A stretch of DNA of 64,000 nucleotides from the NCBI RefSeq assembly GCF_947172395.1, contig NC_069086.1, forward strand, positions 1,024,501 through 1,088,500. The letters run 5' to 3'. Below the pieces are notes generated by a model. The model was not told where the DNA came from. It saw only the letters and a program-made list of their open reading frames with translations, and made no database searches. Shown here one piece after another: positions 55,666 to 64,000 of the stretch. The first letter of the stretch is position 1, and every line of letters begins with the position of its first letter. Both the position numbers and the translations under genes were made by a program. The stretch comes from Bicyclus anynana (lineage: Eukaryota; Arthropoda; Insecta; Lepidoptera; Nymphalidae).

Positions 55666-55880
55666 CGAAACCTAACCTAACCACGAGACAAACGAGTCCG
55701 CCTAGCGAGGCGATCCGGTGATGGTACGGAGTTGATGTAGTGAGCGCATGCCCTTACAAATCCATACGAAGATTGCCAACTACTCGAGGCGAGGCGGTGC
55801 GGCTCGTGTCCCGGGTGGCTCTAATGAGCTACGACCTTTATGGTGTACTGCAACGTCATATGTAGAGCGCTTTTCAATTT
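55666..55880. other. GC-rich patch of unknown origin
   Basis: CCTAACCTAACC at 55671, then a GC-rich run (CCGCCTAGCGAGGCGATCCG, CTCGAGGCGAGGCGGTGCGG). An ATG frame at 55748-55945 (65 codons) has no motif. It could be an old exon, a repeat or an ncRNA. I cannot assign it. Confidence 0.35.
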
Positions 55881-56614
55881 CTCAATACTTTGCTTTTAAA
55901 AGTATAATAAAAGACATTAAACCTACGACAGAAATATTAATTTAAGTGAAATCATTTAATTACTTTTCATTTAAAAAAAGCCCTTAATAGTCAACATAAA
56001 TATTTTCTTTGAAACAGAATTCCTAATAAAGCAATCTAGACATCTTATGGCATCTAAAACTTCAGCGGAAGCTCAGAATAGCTCAAAATAAACTGTCACA
56101 GCCCGCAAAGGACGGTTAGACGCAGCTGCTCCGTTCCCGAGATATCGATTGCAAAAAGGACAGACAAACTGACATGACGGAGCGGTGTGCTTAGTGTCAA
56201 GATGCGGGTTCGTTGTTTGCCCGCAAATATTATATTTTTTGGTCGGAAAAAGTTTTTAAGTATTCTTGGAAAGTTCGCAAAGTGAAGTGCACTTGGGAAA
56301 CGAGTACTTTGACTTTTCTGTTGTGAGAGAGTGAAATTCGAGTTGACATAACTAACACAAGATGATCTCTCTAGTATAAATAAGAAACTTTGTCTAGAAT
56401 GTTTGTTATGTTGAATGGTTCTTTTACGCAAAATTTAAGGGATTTTAATTTTACTATAAGAATTCAAATGTACTATATTTGAGCTAAGTTTTTATGTAGG
56501 TGTAGGTTTATTTTATAAATATGTATAAAGTCTTATAATATGTTTGTTACCTACCAGTTTGAAGTCAGATTGTATCAAGGAACTCTGCAGCTGCTCTTCC
56601 TACTAATATAATAA
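55881..56614. other. Unannotated DNA
   Basis: The 111-codon frame at 56096-56431 (-) has no recognised domain. No shared repeat. Confidence 0.4.
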
Positions 56615-56945
56615 TCCTACTAATATTATAAACGCGAAAGTTTTTGGATGGACTGAAGGGTTTTAGCCGAAATTTGGAATGGAAATAGATTTAACTCTAG
56701 ATTGACACATAGGCTACTTTTATCCCGAAAAATAGATTTGCGAAAACTGATGATTTTGATGATATGAATGTTTGTTACTCTTTCACGCCTCGACTACTGA
56801 ACCGAATTAACTGAAATTTGGTATTGAGATATATTATAATATAGATTAACACATAGGCCACTTTTTATCCCGGAAAAATTCATGGTTCCCGAGGGATTTG
56901 TGAAAAACTAAATTCCACGCGGACGAAGTCGCGGGCATCCGCTAG
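56615..56945 (+). mobile_element. Helitron-like element, family D, with duplicated interior
   Basis: TCCTACTAATATTATAAACG start, CTAG end (56942-56945). The interior block (GAAATTTGG ... AACACATAGGC ... TTTATCCCG) occurs twice (56680-56730 and 56813-56875), making it about 330 bp against about 225 bp for the copy at 21120. Confidence 0.75.
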
Positions 56946-57542
56946 TATAACATAATCATAATTAAGATACTTTTGGATGTATTTGAAGTTTAAACAACAT
57001 ATTAGCAGTTTTTCCTTAAAACCACGTCATGCTACCAAAAAGATGACAAGAAATAACCAAACTCTTAAAATAATACACGTATTTTGCGAAAAGTTGTAAA
57101 AATGTAGAAGCTAAACTATAAAAGTGACATTTTTATTTGGTTGTGTTTTATTCCTTTGAAGTCAGATAACGAGTACACTTTTAAAAGCATTGTTTGAATG
57201 TACAAAGTGAATGAAAACCCTTTGACGGTTACGTTTTTATTAAAAACACGAAATTTCATACAAAAATTTCGTTAAAATGAAATTTGAAAAAGTTAATACT
57301 TCTTTTTTGTGGATCAACGGACGCGTTATTGAAATAAAATGTGAAAATGACAGCGCGGAATGTTTCCCAATGGACCGAGGGCCTGCATCAACCAGACATG
57401 CCTCATTCTGTTGGACCTCACGCTGAGGCCTTGTTTGTCCACTTTAGCAACTTTATTATTTGTAAAATTGTATGTGGACAAATAAACGTTAATTCATTCA
57501 GTTATTCATTTTAGAAAGGCTGAAAGCATGAAAAAAATACTC
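56946..57542. other. Unannotated DNA
   Basis: 57355-57440 is GC-richer (GACCGAGGGCCTGCATCAAC). Nothing identifiable. Confidence 0.4.
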
Positions 57543-57770
57543 ACTGACATCGAGATGCGGAGCTAAAGTGGGTGGGGCACATAGTTCGAAGAGCCTACGG
57601 ATGCTGGGATCCCAAGGTGCTGGAATGGCGACCCCGCACTAGAAAGCGTTGGTTGATATAGATGTTGGATTCGCTGGATGTAGGCGGCGCAGGATCGTGA
57701 AGTTAGGAAGTCCCTACAAAAGGCCTATGTCCTGCAGTGGAAATCCATCGACTAATATGATGATGATGTA
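57543..57770 (+). mobile_element. LINE-F 3' fragment
   Basis: GCACATAGTTCGAAGAGCCT, TCCCAAGGTGCTGGAATGGC, GACCCCGCACTAGAAAGCGT, GGCCTATGTCCTGCAGTGGA then (ATG)n. The coding frame is destroyed by indels. Confidence 0.8.
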
Positions 57771-57817
57771 TGTATGTCAGCTCATTCAGTTTGGTAGCCT
57801 ATTATGTAGTTTGGACT

Positions 57818-57957
57818 ATGGTGGCTTTGATTGCAAGGGTCAAGTTTTTTTTTACTGCGCCATAGAGCCTGTCAAAAAAGAGGATACCGTTCAAATATAA
57901 ACCGTTCAAGTATAAATTAACTGCCGGCAGTTAATTTATACTCAAAGCCACCATTTA
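57818..57957. repeat. Nested palindrome with a 34-bp perfect core
   Basis: 57909-57942 is a perfect loop-less palindrome (AGTATAAATTAACTGCC and its inverse). An outer inverted pair ATGGTGGCTTTGA / TCAAAGCCACCAT flanks the unit at about 57824 and 57943. It looks like a foldback element with an asymmetric ~70-bp insert on the left. Confidence 0.8.
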
Positions 57958-58165
57958 TTATCTCTAACACTGTTATAAATATATTAAAGAGAACTTTAAA
58001 GGTGTCTAGGGAAGGGATAGGGTTGACATGAAGCCAACTGTTTGGATACTGAAGATTTTAGTTTCTGTTACTGTAAAAAATATCAAAAAAAATTGTTTTT
58101 GGACAACTGAAAATCTGGAGCCTTGAAACCGGCTTCCTTCCAAAGCAACCACAGTGCAAGCCCCT

Positions 58166-58484
58166 TTTTGACGGCCTCCGTGGCGCAGTGGTATGCGCGG
58201 TGGATTTAATGACGGAGGTCCTGGGTTCGATCCCCGGCTGGGCCGATTGAGGTTTTCTTAATTGTTCCAGGTCTAGCTGGTGGAAGGCTTCGGCCGTGGC
58301 TAGTTACCACCCTACCGACAAAGACGTACCGCCAAGCGATTTAGCGTTCCGGTACGATGTCGTGTAGAAACCGAAAGGAGTGTGGATTTTCATCCTCCTC
58401 CTAACAAGTTAGCCCGCTTCCATCTTAGACTGCTTCATCACTTACTATCAGGTGAGATTGTAGTCAAGGGCTAACTTGTAAAGA
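58166..58484 (+). repeat. SINE-B copy (full length)
   Basis: Head TTGACGGCCTCCGTGGCGCA, B-box GGGTTCGATCCCCGGCTGGG, tail GTAGTCAAGGGCTAACTTGT, then a poly(A)-rich end. One of the least diverged copies. Confidence 0.9.
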
Positions 58485-58525
58485 ATAATAAAAAAAAAAA
58501 ATGGTACACCGTACTTAGCTAGGCT

Positions 58526-58581
58526 CTCATTTTAAGAAGGTCAAAATTGATCAGAATCAATTTTGACCTTCTTAAAATGAG
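58526..58581. repeat. Perfect hairpin, 26-bp arms, 4-bp loop
   Basis: CTCATTTTAAGAAGGTCAAA (58526 on) pairs exactly through 26 bases with 58556-58581 around CAGA. It lies between SINE-B and LINE-F and belongs to neither. Confidence 0.85.
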
Positions 58582-58607
58582 GCGTGTCTGGTTATCGCAG
58601 GCTCTCG

Positions 58608-58995
58608 GTCTCATCATCATCATCATCATTGTCAGCCGATAGACGTCCACTGCTGGACATAGGCCTCTTGCATGGACTTCCAAACAAAACGGTCTCGAGC
58701 CGCCAGCATCCAGCGGCTCCCTGCAACCCGCTTGATGTCTACGGTCCACCTAGTGGGGGGTCGACCAACACTGCGCTTTCCGGTGCGGGGTCGCCATTCC
58801 AGCACCTTGGGACCCCAACGTCCATCGGCTCTTCGAACTATGTGGCCTGCCCACTGCCACTTCAGCTTCGCGACTCGCTGAGCTATGTCAGTGACTTTAG
58901 TTCGTCTGCGGATCTCCTCATTTCTGATTCGATCACGCAGAGAAACCCCAAGCATAACACGCTCCATCGCCCGCTGAGCTCGGTCTACAAAAGAA
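58608..58995 (-). pseudogene. LINE-F RT C-terminal tail, longest uninterrupted copy
   Basis: The minus-strand frame is open for at least 111 codons (58967-58632). It starts VDRAQRAMERVMLGVSLRDR just upstream, then NEEIRRRTKVTDIAQRVAKL, KWQWAGHIVRRADGRWGPKV, GRPPTRWTVDIKRVAGSRWM and ends YVQQWTSIG with a stop. This is the conserved C-terminal tail of an RTE-like reverse transcriptase. The endonuclease and the FADD-containing core are absent (5' truncation). The (ATG/CAT)n microsatellite at 58611-58630 is its 3' tail. Younger-looking than the other LINE-F pieces. Confidence 0.9.
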
Positions 58996-59142
58996 AAAAT
59001 ATTACACTGAAAACGAAAATTATGCTAAACACGGACATGTTGGAATTGGCTTGACGAATGTGACTCGTACCGAGGGTAGGCCTGATATAAATATGTTTTG
59101 TTTCCCAGCAGTTTAGAGGTTGGACAGATGTTTATAATATAA

Positions 59143-59334
59143 CTAGCTGACGCCGCTCGGTTTCACCCGCGTGGTTCCCGTTCCCGTAAGATTACGGGGA
59201 TAATATATAACCTATAGCCTTCCTCGATAAATGGGCTATCTAACACTGAAAGAATTTTTCAAATCGGACCAGTAGTTCCTGAGATTAGCGCGTTCAACCA
59301 AACACACTCTTTAGCTTTATAATATTAGTATAGA
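59143..59334 (-). mobile_element. Helitron-like element, family C (complete)
   Basis: CTAGCTGACGCCGCTCGGTT ... GGGCTATCTAACACTGAAAG ... TTTATAATATTAGTATAGA, with both ends intact and an A before CTAG / T after the TC end. Confidence 0.85.
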
Positions 59335-59414
59335 TTGGTTTAAATAGACCATCTAAGTATTTTACTGATACTGATAATGATATATAATGGATCGTTATTT
59401 ATCATTATCTGTCT

Positions 59415-59640
59415 TTTGTTATAGTTAATAACGGCAAACTTTTTGAAGAGCGCTATCAACTGATGCTAATGATAACGACCGGGACCGACGGTTTAACGTG
59501 TCCTCCGAGGCACAGTGTTTTAACACCACCGACTTCGGACTGAGAATTTACAAAAAAAAGCTCAGAATTTCACAGCGCGACTCAGACTCGAACCCCAGAC
59601 CGTTATCCACATAGGCTTAGCCACTCCTGCTTAAGGCTAG
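59415..59640 (-). repeat. SINE-K partial copy with tRNA-like head
   Basis: Inverted head CTCGAACCCCAGACCGTTAT and GCTTAGCCACTCCTGC at the high-coordinate end. Body GACGGTTTAACGTGTCCTCC at 59488. Confidence 0.6.
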
Positions 59641-59891
59641 ACTAGACTCCTTATGCCTTTTTTAATAACAAAGGCAATAATTTCGCAAAATCGCAAGAAC
59701 ATCTTTATTGTAATCGCCGATAAAGCGAAGTGATTATTTCCTTCCTAACCCGTGCTCCGGATGTTTACAGCACGTGGTGGTGTGGGGCCGAAAATACCCC
59801 GCGGTGTAACGATGCGCCGAGCTACCCCGCACCGGACACACATGAGATACACTTCGAAATATCTTCAGACTATATTACTACGTGCGACAGA
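59641..59891. other. GC-richer patch, unassigned
   Basis: GTGGTGGTGTGGGGCCGAAA ... CGCCGAGCTACCCCGCACCG at 59770-59840. No motif or second copy recognised. Confidence 0.35.
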
Positions 59892-59892
59892 T

Positions 59893-60215
59893 TTGACAAC
59901 CTCCGTGGCGCTGTGGTAGGTATGCGCGGTGGATTTACATGACGGAAGTCCTGGGTTCGATCCCCGGCTGGGCCTATTAGGGTTTTCTTAATTGGTCCCG
60001 GTTTGGCTGGTGGGAGGCTTCGGCTATGGCTAGTTACCATCCTACAGACAAATACGTACCGCCAAGCGATTTAGCATTCCGGCATGATGTCGTGTAGAAA
60101 CCGGAAGGGGTGTGGATTTTCATCCTACTCCTAACAAGTTAGCTCGATTCCGTCTTAGATTGCATCATCACTTACCATTAGGTGAGATTGTAGTCAAGGA
60201 CTAACTTATAAAGAA
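59893..60215 (+). repeat. SINE-B copy (full length)
   Basis: Head TTGACAACCTCCGTGGCGCT, B-box GGGTTCGATCCCCGGCTGGG, tail GTAGTCAAGGACTAACTTAT with an A-rich end. Confidence 0.9.
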
Positions 60216-61299
60216 GAATAAAAAAAAAAGATCGTATCTAGCCCAGTTTGATTTAATGAAAAATTGCATTATGGAAATTCGAGGAACAGATATTAAGCCA
60301 TAGGTGCCTTCCGTAACCAAACGTCAGTCCGTAACAGTAAGCAATGCCATTTGTGGATACAAATAGGCATTGAAGTAGTTCTTTCCCGAAGAACCTCTTT
60401 CACAACGAGCTATGCTTAGAATGTGTTAAAGTTATCTTATTGTAACTTCTTAGTAAAATTTATCAATGAAAATGTACGAGTATGTTATAGATCTAGAAGC
60501 CCAGTGAAAGACTAAGAAGAAATTATACAATTAATGAAATTAAAATAATAATGAACAACTCAAAGCCCAATTCATTTACGCTCATAATTAATGAAGAAGA
60601 CAAAACACTGTTTAAAACAACGATTTAACGTCCTTTACATTTGTAATTAGAAATTTTAATTAACTATGCAAACTACTGTCACATTTAATGGGACTAATCA
60701 GCTACAAAAGCGACGACAACAGACAAGAGAGTAGAAACTACAAATTAACTAAATCTCGCTTCGAAGCGTAACATTAAAATGGATCTATGTAAATGTGCGG
60801 CATGGAGTAAGCGAAGCTTGTTGTAAACATGATAATGGTTAGTCCCGCAAATTGTTCGACAGAGACGAGTCGGAATTCATTTGTAACTACACTTTGTGTG
60901 CGATTTCGAATGCGAGAATTTCAAAAGATCGATGATTGGATTGACGATTTTATTACGAAGTACTTCTGTGGATACTATCAGTGTATTGGTATTGCAGAAG
61001 AATATGTGGTTATGTAATAGGTTTAAAAAAAATGCTTGTAGAAATCACAATATTCTTAAAGTTATTTTAACATAATTTAAAAACATTACAGGCATAATAA
61101 GATTTAATAAGAGAAAAATGTACTATTATTCATCATAATACATTCAGTTGTAATGCAGAATTGAGAAATATAAATCCAAATGTTCAAACATACAAATACA
61201 TTTATAATAATTATATTTAATAGTTATACTCGTAGACACTGTAAATTTTACATATGTCACATGTATGTCACGGTTTTATTAATGAAATAGTCTGGTAAG
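60216..61299. other. Unannotated DNA upstream of the neuroligin-like gene
   Basis: Repeat-free and AT-rich. It could hold proximal regulatory sequence. The frame at 60829-61017 has no motif. Confidence 0.4.
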
Positions 61300-62015
61300 A
61301 GTCATGATCAAAAGTGAATGTTTAAATCAAGAATGTGTAAGTTTAGAAATTTATCTCGGAACTGTTTACCCCTCTGGCGCACATTCCGTCTTATTTTGGT
61401 ATTTGAGTCGAGCAGGGACAGTTTGGAAGAGATCCAGTTGTGCGCGCGCGCACTGCGGTATTGATCGTGAAATTTGAAAATCGAAAAACAACGCACAACA
61501 TAAATCGCGGGTGAAAAAATGACCCAACGGTGTTTGAGGGTTGATTGAAATCGCGTGAGAAATTTTTCACTCAATTTTTAGTGCGTGACTATTTGTGACT
61601 GTGCTGAAAATCGTTTGTTAGTACAATTGTAGTTTTTTTGGTAAATTGGATTAAAGGTAAACCTTGCTATATGAATTCGTGTGCACGTGAACCAATTATT
61701 TATCGGAATGTGTTTAATTGGTTATTCGAAACGAGCTGACATTTTCCGTGGAATTTAACGTGAAATAACAATGTTTCGCAACTTGAAAGCTTGTTCTAGA
61801 ATGCGAAGGAAATAATGAAGACGTTAATAAAACGGTGAACAACTCCAGATGTGATAGATAATGGCTATGGTGAATAAAGGAAGGATTAATCATAAAAAAC
61901 CGCGTTCAAAAGTGACTCACTCGCGTCGCTGTAAAACGAAATCACCAAACAAACTATAAACCAAAGAGTATATTTTAAGCAGTGCAATGAGAACAAATCG
62001 GTGGACTTAACCAAA
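61300..62015 (+). promoter_or_regulatory. Probable promoter and 5' leader of the neuroligin-like gene
   Basis: Repeat-free stretch immediately upstream of the start codon, with GTGTGAC/GTGCTGAAA-type sequence common in insect leaders and a GC-alternating run TGTGCGCGCGCGCACTGCGG at about 61439. No reliable TATA box or initiator could be fixed, so the transcription start is unknown. The minus-strand frame at 61308-61574 is regarded as chance. Confidence 0.4.
61987..62010 (+). promoter_or_regulatory. Upstream ORF (7 codons) just before the gene's start
   Basis: ATG AGA ACA AAT CGG TGG ACT TAA ends five bases before the main ATG at 62016. It is in a different frame. Short uORFs this close can lower initiation at the main start. 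Relevance depends on the leader being transcribed through this point. Confidence 0.45.
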
Positions 62016-62301
62016 ATGGCCGCTCGGCACGCGACTCCGTTTATAAGCCACAGTTTGTTTATTTATATAGCCCTCTCGCTCTTATTGCCGATGGCTAACG
62101 AAGGGGCGACAGTGTACGAAGATCCTCGGACGTTTTCTAAAGATGAAAAGCGGTTGTCCAGGGAATATCATTTGCGGCAAGGCGCTTTGAGAGGGCTGAT
62201 AGTAAAGCCTGGGAAGAATTATGATCTTCAGCCAGTGGAAATGTTTCTAGGGATTCCGTATGCAGCGCCACCAGTTGGGAACCTGCGCTTTATGCCACCA
62301 G
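62016..62301 (+). CDS. Neuroligin-like protein, first coding exon (partial)
   Basis: The ATG at 62016 is the first in-frame start after a stop at 61932, with context ACCAAAATGG. The exon encodes 95 complete codons and ends CCACCAG with the intron beginning GTAAAAAG at 62302. Residues 1 to about 29 form a signal peptide with a hydrophobic core (SLFIYIALSLLLP). The mature start (YEDPRTFSKDEKRLSREYHL, then RQGALRGLIVKP) leads into the first strand of a type-B carboxylesterase fold, with the family-diagnostic VEMFLGIPYAAPPVGNLRF near residues 73-91. The VE-F-GIPYA-PPVG-LRF(MPP) pattern is characteristic of neuroligins and related cholinesterase-like adhesion proteins, which sit in the postsynaptic membrane and bind neurexins. 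The catalytic-serine region and transmembrane segment would be in later exons outside the window. A glutactin-, neurotactin- or gliotactin-like or plain carboxylesterase identity is possible but less likely. Confidence 0.7.
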
Positions 62302-62348
62302 GTAAAAAGAGCTATAGTTTTCGGATTTCTTTTATTTTTTTTATTATT

Positions 62349-62662
62349 CTTTACAAGTTAACCCTTGACTACAATCTCAACTGATGGTAAGTAATGATGC
62401 AATCTAAGACGGAATCGAGCTAACTTGTTAGGAGTAGGATGAAAATCCACACCCTTTTCGGTTTCTACACGAACCGGGACGCTAAATCGCTTGGCGGTAC
62501 GTCTTTGTCCGTAGTGTGGTAACTAGCCACGGCCGAAGCCTCCCACCAGCCAGACCTGGAATAATTAAGAAAATCTCAAGCGGCCCAGCCGGGGATCGGA
62601 AACCAGGACCTCCGTTTTGTAAATCCACCGCGCATACCACTGCGCCACGGAGGCCGTCAAAA
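62349..62662 (-). repeat. SINE-B copy (full length) 47 bp inside the intron
   Basis: Head at 62662 (plus-strand GCGCCACGGAGGCCGTCAAA), B-box-like GGATCGG region at 62592, tail TTACAAGTTAACCCTTGACT at 62351. The body lacks about 10 bp (CACGAACCGGGACGC). It is antisense to the host gene. Confidence 0.9.
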
Positions 62663-63009
62663 TGAATTAAAATTAGTGTTTTTAAATAGGGACAAACAAA
62701 TAAACTCATGTTCTTATCAGAATACAGCTCACTAGCCCTAATTTCATTAACTATCGTTTAGGTGATAAAGAGATTTAAATACTTTGTTAGTCAATCAAAT
62801 AAATCAGCTCACTAGATTTGTCTAGCAGGCTTGATGTATAATCTAAATTGCCGTTGATTACTTTTGGTCCCCATCTGTTTGTGACGGATTCTAATTTTAT
62901 TTAAAAACATAATAAAATTACGCTTCAAACTCGAATAATTGAGAGTCTATCTTTGTAATCTTCCACTTACAAACACACATAACATACATGGTCTTTTGGG
63001 GTCTTTACA

Positions 63010-63175
63010 TTTTGGTATAATAGCTCAACGGCAACTAGGGCGGACGGACTCATCACCGAGGGTTGGTGGTTCGATCCCCGCCCGTCGGTCTATTGTCGTA
63101 CCCACTCCTAATACAGTTTTTCTCGACTAGTTGAAGGGGAATATTGGTCATATTTAAAAGATATGGCAAATATTC
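63010..63175 (+). repeat. SINE-L (tRNA-headed)
   Basis: A-box-like TAGCTCAACGGCAACTAGGG and B-box GGTGGTTCGATCCCCGCCCG, then GTACCCACTCCTAATACAG and the tail AATATTGGTCATATTTAAAA. Tail fragments lie near 24558 and 21570. The head is tRNA-like, but it does not fold into a full cloverleaf that I can confirm, so it is not called a tRNA gene. Confidence 0.65.
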
Positions 63176-63384
63176 ATCGTAAAAAAAAATCATAGCCTCT
63201 ATACTTAAACTATATGTTACCTTTCTTTTGAACCACTATCTATACCTATGGTAGAAGCATGGTCTAAAAACTTTCAAAAAAGTTAAAAAGGGGCTAACGA
63301 AGCCTTAGGATAAAGATAACGACTGCCCAATATGTAATGATATTGGTCGTCCATGAGTAAGTACGTGTGTTGCCATTGAACACC

Positions 63385-63712
63385 CTGTCATCATCATCAT
63401 CATTATCAACCTATATTCGGCTCACTGCTGAGCTCGAGTCTCCTCTCAGAATGAGAGGAGTAAGGGCTAAAGTCCACCACGTTGGCCCAATGCGGATTGG
63501 CAGACTCGACATCCGCAGAGAATTAAGAAAATTCTCTGGTATGCAGGTTTCCTCACGATGTTTTTCTTCACCGTTTGAGACACATGATATTTAATTTCTT
63601 AAAATGCACACAACTGAAAAGTTGGAGGTGCATGTCCCGGACCGGATTCAAACCCACACTTTCCGGAATCGGAGGCAGAGGTCATATCCACTGGGCTATC
63701 ACGGAACACCCT
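63385..63712 (-). repeat. SINE-A copy with (CAT)n tail
   Basis: The reverse complement carries the head (CCGTGATAGCCCAGTGGATA, from 63708) and end ATTCGGCTCACTGCTGAGCT, then a (ATG/CAT)n microsatellite at 63390-63403. Nearly full length. Confidence 0.9.
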
Positions 63713-64000
63713 TTACTGTATAGACAAAGTTCATTTAAAACTTCAAAAGAAGAAAATACAAACAAAGATTTTATAAGCTCCAATGTTACTGCTATCTACA
63801 ATTTTTAAAATTAAGTTTGCTTCATTCAAAATGATTTCTGGTGCAAATGTATTTTAAATGTTCCCCAGCAAAAGTTTTTCATTTACTTTTCTAAATTACT
63901 TTTGCTGCAGTTTCATTCTATTTCAGTAATCTAAGCCCCACTGTGCGAGATAATAGAATTCAGTTATATTAATGGCTATCATTTCTCTCCAAAGTTTATG

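Larger units (their letters stand above)
62302..64000 (+). other. First intron of the neuroligin-like gene (5' part)
   Basis: Begins at the GT donor 62302-62303. No following exon with carboxylesterase-like coding was found to 64000. It holds SINE-B, SINE-L and SINE-A copies. 62663-63009 and 63713-64000 are AT-rich with nothing recognised. Confidence 0.65.

Noticed and set aside
61308..61574. 88-codon minus-strand frame upstream of the neuroligin-like exon
   Set aside because: No recognisable motif, and it overlaps what looks like the gene's leader. Chance is the simpler reading.
63013..63090. Possible tRNA gene
   Set aside because: A- and B-box-like motifs exist, but the segment continues into a SINE body and tail and a proper acceptor stem could not be paired. 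The same reasoning rejects the heads of SINE-A, -B and -K.
1..64000. CRISPR array, operon, plasmid or phage features
   Set aside because: Spliced exon, SINEs, LINEs and Helitrons show nuclear animal DNA. No regularly spaced identical repeats with unique spacers were seen.

Overview
The window is AT-rich eukaryotic DNA, almost certainly from a butterfly or moth (Lepidoptera). The evidence is the repeat content: several tRNA-headed SINE families, short Helitron-like elements with the TCTATACTAATATTATAAA / TCCTACTAATATTATAAA 5' ends and CTAG 3' ends typical of Lepidoptera, RTE-, Jockey- and Daphne/CR1-like LINE pieces, and many foldback MITEs. No bacterial-style operon, rRNA, functional tRNA or CRISPR array is present.

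Only one host gene is supported. At 62016-62301 (+) lies a 5' coding exon of a neuroligin-like, carboxylesterase-fold membrane protein, with a signal peptide and a splice donor at 62302. Its leader and probable promoter lie at about 61300-62015. Its first intron fills the rest of the window and carries three SINEs, one starting about 47 bp past the donor. Everything upstream (1-61300) is intergenic or distal regulatory DNA filled with transposable elements.

The most complete element is an RTE-superfamily LINE at 45805-50237 flanked by an exact 12-bp target-site duplication. It has an intact ORF1 (coiled coil plus RRM-like, 251 aa) and an intact ORF2 (apurinic endonuclease plus reverse transcriptase, up to 974 aa). 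ORF1 and ORF2 are in the same frame, separated by one TGA. The element landed 6 bp inside the 5' end of a Helitron. Relatives of this LINE are present as 3' fragments at 1.9-2.3 kb and probably 18.6 kb and 39 kb.

Second-level structure includes nested insertions whose history can be read. A Jockey fragment sits inside a 182-bp MITE with a 12-bp target duplication (42135-43427; uninterrupted sister copy at 44275-44455). A Helitron sits inside a MITE at an A^T site (29556-29973; empty-site sister at 8162-8431). There are large hairpins (22.4-22.8, 31.3, 57.9 and 58.5 kb) and a 58-bp near-perfect palindrome (7.1 kb). The 182-bp MITE and the LINE 5' UTR both carry sequences fitting the CTCF consensus. 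Several stretches free of recognised repeats (7.2-7.4, 19.5-19.8, 26.6-26.8, 28.1-28.25, 38.9-39.1 kb) look like candidate conserved non-coding elements, but this cannot be proven without comparison.
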